Shown: piece after piece, positions 52,101 to 61,441 of the stretch | Numbering within the stretch: position 1 is the first letter of the stretch | Layout: the number at the start of each line of letters is the position of its first letter | From: Xestospongia bergquistia | Taxonomy: Eukaryota > Porifera > Demospongiae > Haplosclerida > Petrosiidae | DNA: 64,000 bases | Assembly: GCA_963965975.1 (NCBI GenBank) | Contig: OZ014424.1 | Span: forward strand, 806,001-870,000 | Reading direction: 5' to 3' | Made by a program: the position numbers and the translations under genes | Notes under the pieces: generated by a model | Database searches by the model: none | What the model saw: the letters and a program-made list of their open reading frames with translations, nothing else | Told to the model about the DNA's origin: nothing

Positions 52101-52759
52101 AAGCTCTAGACTAGTGAACATCAATACTTACCACAGTGACCTAGGATAGCTACCATTAGTAAGCTCTAGACTAGTAAACATCAGTACTTACCACAGTGAC
52201 CTAGGATAGCTACCATTAGTAAGTTCTAGACTAGTAAACATCAGTACTTACCACAGTGACCTAGGATAGCTACTATTAGTAAGCTCTAGACTAGTGAACA
52301 TCAGTATTTACTATAGTAACCTAGGATAGCTATTATTAGTAAGCTCTAGACTAGTAAACATCAGTAGTTACCATAGTAACCTAGGATAGGTATTGTTGAT
52401 TAATGTTAAACCTTGTTTTAGGTAATAGAGAGAAGGAACGAACTATGACAGTATCACATGCTACCCGAACCACACCTCTAAACCACGCCTCCACCAACAC
52501 ACCCACAGTCAATTCTCATCATCATATTCCTAATTCACACTCGCACATCACAATGGCCACACCCAGCTCACGCATCATTAAATCTAATAGAGCACCTACA
52601 CCCACTTCTTATATTGGGTCGGAACTTTTTGTTCCGTTGAGGACCGATCCCTTAGCTAATGGCAATGGTACACTTACTGCTACCTCCAATGGTGTTGCCG
52701 TGGTAACCATCAGCAGGACTCCTGGTGATATGACCACCACTGGCGGAACATTGATTTAG
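46781..52759 (+). CDS. CBFA2T: ETO/MTG/CBFA2T-family transcriptional co-repressor
   Basis: Exons: 46781-47734, 49176-49265, 49322-49521, 49999-50166, 50265-50289, 50400-50694, 50808-50893, 51325-51441, 51681-51836, 51923-52049, 52422-52759. They sum to 2556 nt (851 aa). The domain order is that of ETO. TAFH/NHR1 at about 285-365 ([35 protein letters not shown]) is followed by a Pro/Gln-rich linker with poly-Q. An NHR2-like oligomerisation helix ([17 protein letters not shown]) lies at about 598-645, then an NHR3-like coiled coil (about 645-697) and a MYND zinc finger ([15 protein letters not shown]...HMKQC) at about 699-735. The 285-residue acidic, Ser/Thr-rich N-terminus is longer than in vertebrates. 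The product would be a nuclear scaffold for co-repressors and HDACs. Two introns consist almost wholly of 60-bp satellite. Orthology to RUNX1T1, CBFA2T2 or CBFA2T3 individually cannot be assigned. Confidence 0.94.
49105..49174. repeat. (CT)n polypyrimidine tract before the second coding exon of the ETO-like gene
   Basis: A CT run of about 65 bp on the sense strand ends in TCTCTCTCTAG, the acceptor for the exon at 49176-49265. Confidence 0.95.
49536..49968 (-). repeat. 60-bp satellite array filling an intron of the ETO-like gene
   Basis: About seven units of the 60-bp family, reversed relative to the plus strand, occupy the intron 49522-49998 to within about 15 bp of the donor and 30 bp of the acceptor. 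Confidence 0.93.
50900..51242. repeat. Palindromic TACATGTACATATAGTA repeat
   Basis: About 340 bp of self-complementary units (TACATGTACATGTACTATATG) in an intron of the ETO-like gene. The His/Val open frame on the minus strand is a by-product. It is likely to form cruciforms or RNA hairpins. Confidence 0.92.
51455..51672. repeat. TCTATTTATCTGTCCATTCA repeats
   Basis: About ten copies of a 16-20-bp pyrimidine-rich unit fill the intron up to the acceptor ACCAATAG at 51680. It also serves as a polypyrimidine-rich 3' splice region. Confidence 0.9.
52052..52395 (-). repeat. 60-bp satellite array filling the last intron of the ETO-like gene
   Basis: Nearly six units, beginning two bases after the donor GT (GTAAGTGAACATC is itself repeat sequence) and ending about 26 bp before the acceptor at 52421. 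Confidence 0.94.
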
Positions 52760-52983
52760 TTTTTGATTATTGAGTGTTTTTTTTGTTATTTATAGTTCTT
52801 TAAGTAATAATAATAGATATTAGTTAATAATAATATTATAATATTAAAGAGTTGCGTTGATTTCCCCATTTCTTTCTTTTTTACTTATTTCTTCTAATTC
52901 TTTGATTCTTTTTATTTATCTAAAAAATTAGTAAATTTTTGGCATCTTTTTTGTACTAAAAAAAATTTGCAATGCTAAATTAA

Positions 52984-52993
52984 GTGGGCGTGG
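52984..52993. promoter_or_regulatory. KLF/Sp1-like box GTGGGCGTGG upstream of DHODH
   Basis: A GC-rich box 32 bp before the DHODH ATG in otherwise AT-rich sequence. Similar boxes precede both SLC7 copies (61421-61430; 63853-63862) and BLOC1S4 (57465-57472). Confidence 0.45.
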
Positions 52994-53024
52994 TCGTGCA
53001 TCGACACGTGGTTGTCTATCAATC

Positions 53025-55105
53025 ATGAAATATCTGATAGCTGTTAGCAGTGGATTGGCGGGTATTGCTGCACTCTCTCTTACTGTATTCCCTCAGTGGA
53101 CATATCAACATGTTTGTATGCCGGCAATGAGTCTACTGGATCCAGAAAGAGCTCATAAACTAGCAGTATGGATGTCATCAAAAGGATTAGTCCTAAAAGA
53201 CAAGACTATTGATCCTAAATGTCTAGTAAGCAATTCTATTATTAGATTATTGTATAAGTAAATAGATTGGAGGTGGTCTAGTATAACTCCACCCTTTACA
53301 CATCGAGGACAAGTTGGGTAGATTCTTTAGACTCATGGTAGTTTGTGTGCTATGCCATTTTGAGTTAAAAGATCTGGTCAGAGTGTAGTTGAAGAAACTA
53401 TCATTGTCTTGAATTTAAAGTTGATACCAAGTAATCAATTTTTAATGGAGTTATCTATATAGGTCCTTGTTAAGTGACATTAATATTACTGCTCTAAAAT
53501 TTTTAGAACTATGTAACATCACATACATTGTATGTCACCATAGCAACAATATGTTGTTATCGTAGTAACTAATGTCATGATAATGATCACTATGGCAACA
53601 TTACCATAACAACAATATATATATACACCATAGTAACATCGTAGTAACTAATGTCATGATAATGATCACTATGGCAACATTACCATAACAACAATATATA
53701 TATATATATATACACCATAGTAACAATTACCATAGCAACATTACATGTATGTGTAACCAGATCCTTTCTCCTTGAAATGGGTGTGGTCTGTTAGAATTGA
53801 TCTGTAAATTAGAAGATCAAATTGGCAATGGATGGTATATCTGATGAATGATACATATTCATTAACTTTGATTAATTAGAACATCAAATTATGGGGGCTA
53901 GACTTTGTTAACCCAATTGGTTTAGCAGCTGGATTTGATAAACATGCTGAGGGTTATTATGGACTCTTAAAGATGGGATTTGGTTTTGTCGAGGTAGGTA
54001 GTGTCACGCCCCTTCCACAGGATGGAAACCCACGTCCTCGTGTGTTTAGACTACAAGAGGATAAAGCTGTCATTAACAGGTTAATTAAATTTATTTGAAA
54101 TTGTCATTAAATTGGTTTTTAGATATGGATTTAATAGTCATGGACATGAAGTAGTTCAGCAACGAATACAAAAGTGGGTGGAGCAAAGGAAGCTGTTTCC
54201 AGGACAATGCATGGGTGTTAACCTCGGCAAGAACAAGACAAGTCCTACTTCTAGTGATGATTACGTTCTAGGAGTAAAAACACTGGGTCCCTATGCTGAT
54301 TATTTAGTAATTAATGTATCTTCACCCAATACTCCAGGTATAAATGGTTTAGTATTTAATGTTGTGTCTGATTTTCTCTCTCTCCCTCTTTCTCTCAGGT
54401 TTACGAGCAATGCAAGGTAGAGAGCAGTTAGCTGATCTTTTAGACCAGGTGGTTGAAGAAAGAGACAAGCTACCACACACTCCTCCTCTTTTAGTTAAAA
54501 TAGCACCTGATCTAACTGACCAAGACAAAATGGATATTGCAGTTGTTGTCACAAGGAAGAAAGTACCTAATATTTAACCCTATCATCATTTAATTATACA
54601 TAGGGTGGAGCTGATGGTCTAATCATATCTAATACAACAGTATCACGTCCTAAGGATCTTAAAAGTTCCCATAAATTGGAAAAAGGTGGATTAAGTGGTA
54701 AACCTCTCAATAACTTATCAACATCTGTTATTGAAGACATGTACCAATTAACAAATGGTATGAACAAACTCCTCCTCTTATTTATTATGTCAGGTGATAT
54801 CATTGTTACATCATTATGATGTAATAGGGTCATTACCTATAATTGGTGTGGGTGGAGTTTCGTCTGGTCAAGATGCCTATGATAAAATATTAGCAGGTGC
54901 CAGTTTAATTCAGTTATATACTGCATTAGTATACGAGGGACCCCCTCTCATTACAAAAATTAAAAGAGAATTAACAGATCTATTGAGGTATATCGAAAAA
55001 AATTGTATTAATTGTAATTTATCGTTATATATTTACAGAGAAAATGGGTTTGAGTCAATTGAGGAAGCAATAGGTAGTAAACATGAAAAAATACGAAGAT
55101 CATGA
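53025..55105 (+). CDS. DHODH: Dihydroorotate dehydrogenase (class 2, mitochondrial)
   Basis: It oxidises dihydroorotate to orotate with FMN and ubiquinone at the inner mitochondrial membrane, the fourth step of pyrimidine synthesis. Exons: 53025-53225, 53880-54079, 54123-54337, 54399-54562, 54604-54757, 54828-54987, 55039-55105. They sum to 1161 nt (386 aa; human 395). The N-terminus has a hydrophobic segment ([20 protein letters not shown]) serving as import/membrane anchor, followed by the class 2 helical domain. FMN-barrel motifs are [56 protein letters not shown] (class 2 catalytic Ser), [21 protein letters not shown] and [13 protein letters not shown]. The 3' end is 90 bp from the convergent COA4 stop. 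The intron 53226-53879 holds an imperfect 79-bp duplication near 53560-53720. Confidence 0.97.
53560..53735. repeat. 79-bp duplicated segment with CATAGCAAC boxes
   Basis: The segment CGTAGTAACTAATGTCATGA plus about 55 bp occurs at 53561 and 53640, ending in (TA)n. It lies in the first DHODH intron. Confidence 0.85.
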
Positions 55106-55195
55106 TTGTTATATTAATAATTATTTTTATTATAATTTAATATCATTGTGTATACTGGATGTATTAAAAACATTGAACAGTTCTATCAGTGACTT

Positions 55196-55450
55196 TCAAT
55201 CTGTTCCTTTTTCTTTTTTTTTCTTGTCTTTATTTCTCTGCATACACTCACGGAATGCCTTCATTTCTTTTTGACATTGTCTCCAATCATTGTGTTCAAA
55301 ATAACATTCTTGAAGTTCATAGTGATATTGTGAACATCCAGAATCTTCTAACCTTATCTCAAATGGATCTCTCTCCTCATTGTCATCATTGGGCTTATTG
55401 TCTGGATCTGGGTGATGTCGATGATGGGCTGAAGAGTCTTTAGTTGCCAT
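55196..55450 (-). CDS. COA4: Cytochrome c oxidase assembly factor 4 (twin CX9C)
   Basis: A single-exon gene of 84 aa. It carries a coiled-coil-helix-coiled-coil-helix domain with two exact CX9C motifs, CSQYHYELQEC and CQKEMKAFREC. The RLEDSGCSQYHYELQECYFE and HNDWRQCQ segments match COA4 (CHCHD8), an intermembrane-space protein imported by Mia40 that assists COX assembly. The N-terminus is acidic and His/Asp-rich, the C-terminus Lys-rich. It is divergent from the AIRIM-like gene (86 bp between start codons) and convergent with DHODH. Length and intron absence fit the family. Confidence 0.9.
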   Translation of the reverse strand: MATKDSSAHHRHHPDPDNKPNDDNEERDPFEIRLEDSGCSQYHYELQECYFEHNDWRQCQKEMKAFRECMQRNKDKKKKEKGTD

Positions 55451-55536
55451 AGCAACATATGATAAAAATGGTGTATTAGATTAAATCTATATTTGAGTCA
55501 AGTCCTTTAATTTAGGTAGTTAATTAGTTTCTAAAA
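55451..55536. promoter_or_regulatory. 86-bp bidirectional promoter, COA4 / AIRIM-like
   Basis: Two start codons face away from each other with only 86 bp between, so core promoter and both 5' UTRs must share this AT-rich segment. No strong motif is visible. Confidence 0.6.
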
Positions 55537-56565
55537 ATGGAGGCAGGAACAGCTCAATTGCTTCAAATACTTCAGGATGTTGAAGAGCAGATAAACGAGT
55601 TGGAGGAGAAGAGAGAGAAAATAACAGCTCAGTTACAATCTTTACAGAATTTGTCCAGACAATTAATTGCTTTAGAAAGGTAAGTCACATGGCATAATGA
55701 ATATTTAATAAAATAATTAAAATAGTAATTGTTAAGAAAATAGAATTTATAGTAAAAATTGTGGAATATTTCAAGACTAAACTGGTTGCCATCAATTGAA
55801 CATAACAGATATTTTCTTCTTTGTTAGTTGTTCCTCTTCTAATTCATTGGGTATTCTAAGTCACATGACTGTTGTAGTTCAGAGACTAGAAGGAAAATTA
55901 TTAGTATCCATGGAGAGAGCGTTATCATTCATTGAGAGAGACAAGTACATGTGTAATCTAAAAATTATGAATGATAATCATGTAAAATTTTGTATTGGCT
56001 ATATAAAGGAAATTGATGAGTAAAACTGTTAAACATCTACTACAGAAAAGAAAAAGAGCTCAAAAAATATTTGAGGAAGTTGCTGGTAAATTTTAAGATT
56101 TGTTAAAATTTTTATTGCACTCCACACAATAACATTATATTTTAGAATCACAAGGTGTTGAGGTGGCATTAGAGAGGACAGCAGAGAGATTTTCTACAAG
56201 AGATTGGGTATCTTGGGTAGTAGATCTATCCTGTTTAATATATGCCAATTGGGAAGAAAAGAGAAATGCATTAGATGGAATAAAAGTCTTTGAAGAGGGT
56301 AATATCACAAGTGTATATGACATATGGGAGAGAGATATTGTTGGTAGCACAGGTAAGAAGATATTTATTGTACAGTCTGATCTTCAATCATGCTTTTTTC
56401 TGTTAAAATAATATGAGGCTACATAGTTTGGTTCCTAGATTTTCATATTCCATTAATACATTCCTAGTTTTGTAACCTTCAGTTTCATTTTAAGATTGTT
56501 ATTTTTATTTAGAGATCCTGGAGCTGATAACATTTACATTACAACAAAACTCATCAGACAAGTGA
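55537..56565 (+). CDS. AIRIM: C1orf109/AIRIM-like protein
   Basis: Exons: 55537-55679, 55828-55981, 56046-56085, 56146-56352, 56513-56565. They sum to 597 nt (198 aa; human AIRIM is 203). It is an all-helical, charged protein starting with a coiled coil (QILQDVEEQINELEEKREK), then HMTVVVQRLEGKLLVSMERA, a helix with DWVSWVVDLSCLIYANWEEK, and the segment ITSVYDIWERD. The order and the tail (lysine/arginine helix, then a W-containing motif and a hydrophobic end) match human C1orf109, which works with SPATA5 (AFG2) in 60S ribosome maturation. Sequence identity is low, so the name is tentative. The donor at 55981 (CAT|GTAAAA) is weak but is the only one that keeps phase with the next exon. Confidence 0.6.
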
Positions 56566-56671
56566 TGCTGTCATAAATTTATTTACACTCTGTCACACAA
56601 AATTTTGCTCACACAATAATCAAAAATTGAGAAGGAATAATAAAAAAATTATTTAATTAAATCGTAATTCT

Positions 56672-57459
56672 TCACTCTGTTGTCACCGAGGATGGCTCAG
56701 TGGGTTCTATACTTCGTAAAGAAGGAGAGAAATAGTCTTTACAACTAAATAGCTCTGGAGGGATCCACGGTTCATTAGCACCTTTTGACTGAGGTTTACG
56801 CTAAAAGAATGGACAAGCAGATAAAAATGGATGAATGGATTGATAAATGGATGGATACAAGATGGATAAATACATACTATTCCAGGAATGACGGAGAAGA
56901 CTTTCCTAATTTTGTTTGGTTCAAGATCTCTTTCAGCTTTACTTACAACTTGCTCTAACTGATTAACCTGGGTATTAACAATACCAACAAATTCCTAATA
57001 TGGAAATAAGGAAGCAATATCTTTGTATAGATTGTTGTGGTAGCCATAAAAATAAGGATGGAGATTTTTATTAACCCCTCACTTCAATTTGGTCAATCTT
57101 GTCGAACAGGTCAGTCAAGTTTCGTGTGTAGACATGAAGTTCTGTTAACTTTTCAGAAGTGCTAGTCACATTTTGATGCATCCAATCTAGTTGACGTTGG
57201 AATTCTTCCACACGAAACACAATACTCTGTATTCGTTGATCTAACTGCTGCTTCTAAAGAAGGTAAGTAAAGTGGTCAGTTCCTATAGAAGTCTAGCACT
57301 TACCTCTTGTTGGCTGTTGACTACTAAATATTCTGCATAGTCTTTAGCTGTTTTTTCTATATCCTCGTCAGTTAGTAGACCAGGTGGTCTCTCCTCGCTC
57401 TTTTGGACCTGACTATCTGTTGGTTCTTGTAGATTTTCTGGTCTCTCTGTAGTAGCCAT
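56672..57459 (-). CDS. BLOC1S4: BLOC-1 subunit 4 (cappuccino)
   Basis: A subunit of the BLOC-1 complex, which sorts cargo to lysosome-related organelles. Exons in transcript order: 57459-57304, 57253-57083, 56994-56878, 56800-56672. They sum to 573 nt (190 aa; human 217). AKDYAEYLVVNSQQ, a long coiled coil (RIQSIVFRVEEFQRQLDWMH), LFDKIDQIEEFVGIVNTQVN, LEQVVSKAERDL and the C-terminal PPELFSCKDYF parallel human RIYSRIDRLEAFVRMVGG, MEEQVTKAEAEL and VLFRTEDYF. All exons are in phase 0 at their borders. It is convergent with the AIRIM-like gene (106 bp between stops). A GGGGGCGG box lies just upstream of the ATG. Confidence 0.85.
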
Positions 57460-57800
57460 GTTTTGGGGGCGGTCGTTAAGTTAATTAATTTTTATTAAAG
57501 TCACAAAATCACTTGAAAAAAAAACTAAGTCTCTTTGGAGTAATCTAGGATCTCTTATATGCTATCAGTATATTTTTGATGTAATATCTAGTACTCAGCA
57601 TATACTTAGTACTGCCATTACTATACTACATATTATGTATATTTACATTGATGTATTTGCATGATATAATAAGACTGACTTTAATTCTTTCTATATATTA
57701 TATAGTGGACAATAAAAAGATAGCCACTTAATTTATATTATTGATAGAAGAGCACTAGTCATGTCCACTGACGTGTCACAAAAAAATTTGGTCCTGGTAC

Positions 57801-57828
57801 AAAATTTGGACCTAGGTCCAAATTTTGC
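57801..57828. repeat. 28-bp perfect palindrome
   Basis: CAAAATTTGGACCT followed by its exact reverse complement AGGTCCAAATTTTG. Repeated TTTGG(A/T)CC motifs flank it on both sides (57787, 57866). Confidence 0.95.
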
Positions 57829-58036
57829 AACGAAAAGGCTGCAAAATTAATTCCATCTTGCAATATTTGGACCCAGTTAACTTAAAAAATATTTAAGTAT
57901 AAAAAGATAAAAAAAAACAAACTATAAAAAATAAATAACAAGCTATAAATGAGAAAAAAAATGAAAATTGAGAAAACAAACTATAAAAGAAAAAAAACAT
58001 TTAAAAAAACCCTAAACTATAAAAGAAAAAAAACAT

Positions 58037-58475
58037 TTAAAAAAACCCTTTGAAACTAAAGTTAAGATTGACTTATTTTAGTGAAAACTGTTTTTTAGAA
58101 CAAACTATAAAATATTAAAGACAAAGCTATTTAAGAGAATTAAACTATTTCTTAAGAAAAAAAAATATAAAAAATTGAAAGAAAAAAAACATTAAAAAAC
58201 CCTTTGAAACTAAAGTTAAGATTGACTTATTTTAGTGAAAACTGTTTTTTAGAACAAACTATAAAATATTAAAGACAAAACTATTTAAAAGAATTAAACT
58301 ATTTCTTAAGAAAAAAAACTATAAAAAATTAAAAGAAAAAAAAACATTAAAAAAACCCTTTGAAACTAAAGTTAAGATTGACTTATTTAAGTGAAAACTG
58401 TTTTTTTAGAACAAGACAAAACTAATTAAAAGAATTAAACTATTTCTTAAGAAAAAAAACTATAAAAAATTTACA
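58037..58475. repeat. 155-bp tandem repeat, about three units
   Basis: Units beginning CCCTTTGAAACTAAAGTTAA start at about 58046, 58200 and 58356 and are over 90% alike, each ending in an A-rich tail. Confidence 0.93.
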
Positions 58476-58963
58476 GAAAAATCCAAATGAAAAATAAAAA
58501 ATAAATTAAATAAAAAATATAAAAATAAAATGAAAATAAAAAAAAATATATAAAACTGTCTCTGTAGTTGAAGAGTCCCCAAGAAGTCCAGTGAAGGTCT
58601 CCAATCCATCAAGAAGTCCAAAGAAGTCCAGTGAAGGTCTCCAATCCACCAATAGTAAAAAAAGAAGATGGAGAGTTCCCAAGAGTCCAGTCAGTCCACA
58701 GTTGAGAACATAGAGGGAGAAAGAGAAGAATAACAACTGGATACTAAAGAATAGATGAAAAGTGGATGGATGGATGGATGGATGGAAAGACAGCTCACCT
58801 TTTTCACCAGTGCTGCTCCTGCAGGGAAAGAAAAAGAGAGAAGTTATTAACTGTTGGTGAATGAATGGATGGATAGAGAGTGAAGAGAGACAGAGGAAGT
58901 GAAAAAGGACCACCAACCTACACACACATACAGCACACACACACGCACCCTAGAAGATCAGAG

Positions 58964-59036
58964 CTCCCCCCCGCCACTCGGCGGCCTGAGATATTAAAAA
59001 AAAATTTTTTTTAGGCCGCCGAGCGGCAGGAGGGAG
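58964..59036. repeat. GC-rich 24-bp inverted repeat with A/T loop
   Basis: The left arm 58964-58987 pairs with the right arm 59013-59036 at 21 of 24 positions (shared core CTCGGCGGCCT / AGGCCGCCGAG). The loop of about 25 bp is itself an A-run followed by a T-run. It is the most GC-rich spot in this block and probably the end or remnant of a small foldback element. Confidence 0.85.
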
Positions 59037-59194
59037 ATGATTTTTTAGAGATTGTATGAGTGTGTGTATAGTGTATAGGCTGAATAGCCCAAAAAAAATA
59101 AAAATAAAAAAAAAAGAAGAGGAAAGAAGGCTTGAAGGAAGAAGAGAGAAGAGAATGAGCAGGAGAGCAACTCACCTTTTTCATCAAGAGAACA

Positions 59195-59840
59195 TCAGAG
59201 AACTGAGAACAATCAATCCATCAGTGAACTGAGAAGTATCAAAATATCAGTGAACTGGAACAATCAATCCATTGGAGAACTGAACAATCAAAATATCAGT
59301 GAACTGAGAAGAGTCAAAATATCAGTGAACTGGAACAATCAATCCATTGGAGACTAAACAATCAAAATATCAGAGAACTGAGAAGAATCAAAATATCAGT
59401 GAACTGGAACAATCAATCCATTGGAAACTGAACAATCAAAATATCAGAGAACTGAAAACAATCAATCCATCAGTGAACTGAGAAGAATCAAAATATCAGT
59501 GAACTGGAACAATCAATCCATTGGAAACTGAACAATCAAAATATCAGAGAACTGAAAACAATCAATCCATCAGTGAACTGAGAAGAATCAAAATATCAGT
59601 GAACTGGAACAATCAATCCATTGGAGAACTGAACAATCAAAATATCAGAGAACTGAAAACAATCAATCCATCAGAGAACTGAGAACAAGCTAAGCAAAAT
59701 ATCAGATAACTGAAAATCAATCCATCAGAGAACTGAGAACAAGCTAAGCGAAATATCAGAGAACTGAGAACAAGCTAAGCAAAATATCAGAGAACTGAGA
59801 ACAATCAATCCATCAGAGAACTGAGAACAATCAAAGACGA
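59195..59840. repeat. Compound minisatellite (ATCAGTGAACTGAGAA family)
   Basis: About 25 short units made of AATCAATCCATCAGTGAACT, GAGAAGAATCAAAATATCAG and variants, arranged in a higher-order pattern of about 120 bp. It is noncoding. Confidence 0.93.
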
Positions 59841-59968
59841 GTCGTAGCGACGAAGACCCACGGGGGTCTTTTACCTTGTATAACCTTGAAACACGAAGTC
59901 CTTTTATGTTATCAAGACATCTCTGTCATGCTTCATTTTGACAAACACAAGGCAAAAACCCATGACAA

Positions 59969-60017
59969 TTTGGCGGGAAATGCCAGGACACTACCACTTC
60001 AGGCTAAATTTCCCGCC
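59969..60017. promoter_or_regulatory. Inverted pair of E2F-like sites
   Basis: TTTGGCGGGAAA at 59969-59980 matches the E2F consensus exactly, and TTTCCCGCC lies on the opposite strand at 60009-60017. Together they make a 10-bp inverted repeat with 26-bp spacing. No gene start was identified downstream, so this may be a relic promoter or part of a transposon. Confidence 0.45.
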
Positions 60018-60625
60018 CATAATGATGGTCACGCGTTTCCTTGCTAGGTGTGTACACGTGCTCTCTGTTTTAATATTTATTTTAATTTATTATTTAATTT
60101 GCTGTTTATTAACGATTTAATTTTAGGGGTTCAGTGTCTATCAATACACACAAAATTTATTTTTAATTACACATAAAAATTGTATTGAAACACTTTAATT
60201 TACTAGTGCTGATGAAATATGTAGATGTGTGCTAACTGTGCTTTTTATTATTATTGGACTCTCCTTGACTAGACTGGAGACCTTTCAATTTTCCTGACAA
60301 GATCAACTCTGAAGCAAGAGCACCCACTATAGATGATACATAGATACTTACCATTAGTATCATCAAACTGACAATAATTTCATGATTTGTAAAATAATAT
60401 TAAATAAATATTCATAAATTAAATTTGCAATATTAAATTATTTTCATATGTTGAGTAGACTGTTACTCTTGCTAATCAAACCAGAGACAAACACACCATT
60501 AGCATTAACTAGACAGAGTCCAAAACAGAACTCTTCTGGACTGATACCCATTCCAATGTGACATTAAAAATGTCAAGAAAGAGTAATCTAACATTGGTTT
60601 TGTTAAAGTGTACTTGGTCACTGAT

Positions 60626-60721
60626 ATAAATATTGAACCCACAGTTTGCTACTGTTTAATGATAGCAGAAGTATTGCAAATGAAATCATTAACAGTAGCA
60701 AACTGTGGGTTCAATATTTAT
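60626..60721. repeat. 37-bp near-perfect inverted repeat
   Basis: The left arm 60626-60663 and right arm 60685-60721 are reverse complements except for one extra T (core TTGAACCCACAGTTTGCTAC), around a 21-nt loop. It would form a very stable hairpin in DNA or RNA. Confidence 0.93.
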
Positions 60722-60924
60722 ACTCTTTTCCAATAGAGTGTGTGGACCTAACAAACAAGAAAGATGTCCCAACAATATATTGGATACAAGAATTAACATT
60801 GTTTCTGTCAGATAGAAAATCATTGATCAATGATAGGTTGCTGAGTAATGCAGTTATTACTGCTGCACAGAAGCTTCTGAAAGATGCCTATCCAAACATT
60901 AGTGGACATTTTGCAAATGTTTAA
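60646..60924 (+). pseudogene. Fragment of a repeated protease-like or transposon-associated gene
   Basis: The open frame reads ...VPTIYWIQELTLFLSDRKSL and LSNAVITAAQKLLKDAYPNI before stopping. The pattern 'L-(S/N)-x-x-I-x-A-A-Q-x-L-L-K' resembles the N-terminal part of Ulp1-like proteins that are multiplied in cnidarian and sponge genomes, often with transposons. Only this segment is present, with no catalytic His/Asp/Cys core. Its first 75 bp are involved in a long inverted repeat (60626-60721). I infer a decayed copy. Confidence 0.4.
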
Positions 60925-61441
60925 CTTGTGGGGTTTTTCGTTAGCTTTTCCCACATCTCTTTGTGGTGGGTAAACCCCAACACAAATAACCTATAATCAA
61001 CATTAATTAAGGGACCACCTTTGTCACTGTCTTGAAAATAAGACAATTAACCCATTCCACTGTCAGTGGTGAAAAAAGAAAGCAAAACAATTTGTTGTTG
61101 ATATTAAATTTGGAGTATACTACAAGTGTCAGAAGGGGATAGAATGATTAAGTGCAAAAGGCTGCAAAGACTGATATTATGAAGATTGTGTTGGAGTCTC
61201 AAGTGCCATTTGGCAGACCAAGAGGCACATATCATGGATATGTAGCACTGTGTAAAAACTCTTAATTAATTGTAGCATTACCTATAGTATAATATAACCT
61301 ATAATTGCATAACAATATATGCTGTCTTTATCTAGGTCCAACAATAGGAACAAATTTGTCATGACAACCCCCCACGAGGTCGGGAGTATTTAAATAAGAT
61401 GTGTTCAGCTCCTCCCTTAATGGGCGTGGTTTCCTTCAAAC
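60925..61441. other. Upstream region of SLC7 copy 1
   Basis: AT-rich sequence with a small inverted repeat around GGGGTTT/AAACCCC (60929-60979). TGGGCGTGGT at 61421-61430 lies about 11 bp before the transporter ATG. No other gene was seen. Confidence 0.5.

Larger units (their letters stand above)
57460..59925. other. AT-rich repeat block without genes
   Basis: About 2.5 kb of A-rich sequence with no gene I can support. It holds a 28-bp perfect palindrome, a 155-bp tandem repeat, a GC-rich hairpin and a long minisatellite, each listed separately, and a short inverted repeat AAGACCC/GGGTCTT at about 59856-59875. The minus-strand open frame 58506-58940 is low-complexity (Phe/Leu/Ser) and is not called. 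Confidence 0.6.

Noticed and set aside
58506..58940. Minus-strand 144-codon frame
   Set aside because: Low-complexity Phe/Leu/Ser and His-Pro tracts from A-rich and GGAT repeats; no acceptable start context or homology.
59938..60120. 60-codon plus-strand frame with a hydrophobic tail
   Set aside because: The tail is AT-rich noise (Leu/Ile/Phe), and the first half overlaps the E2F-like sites. Not supported as a gene.
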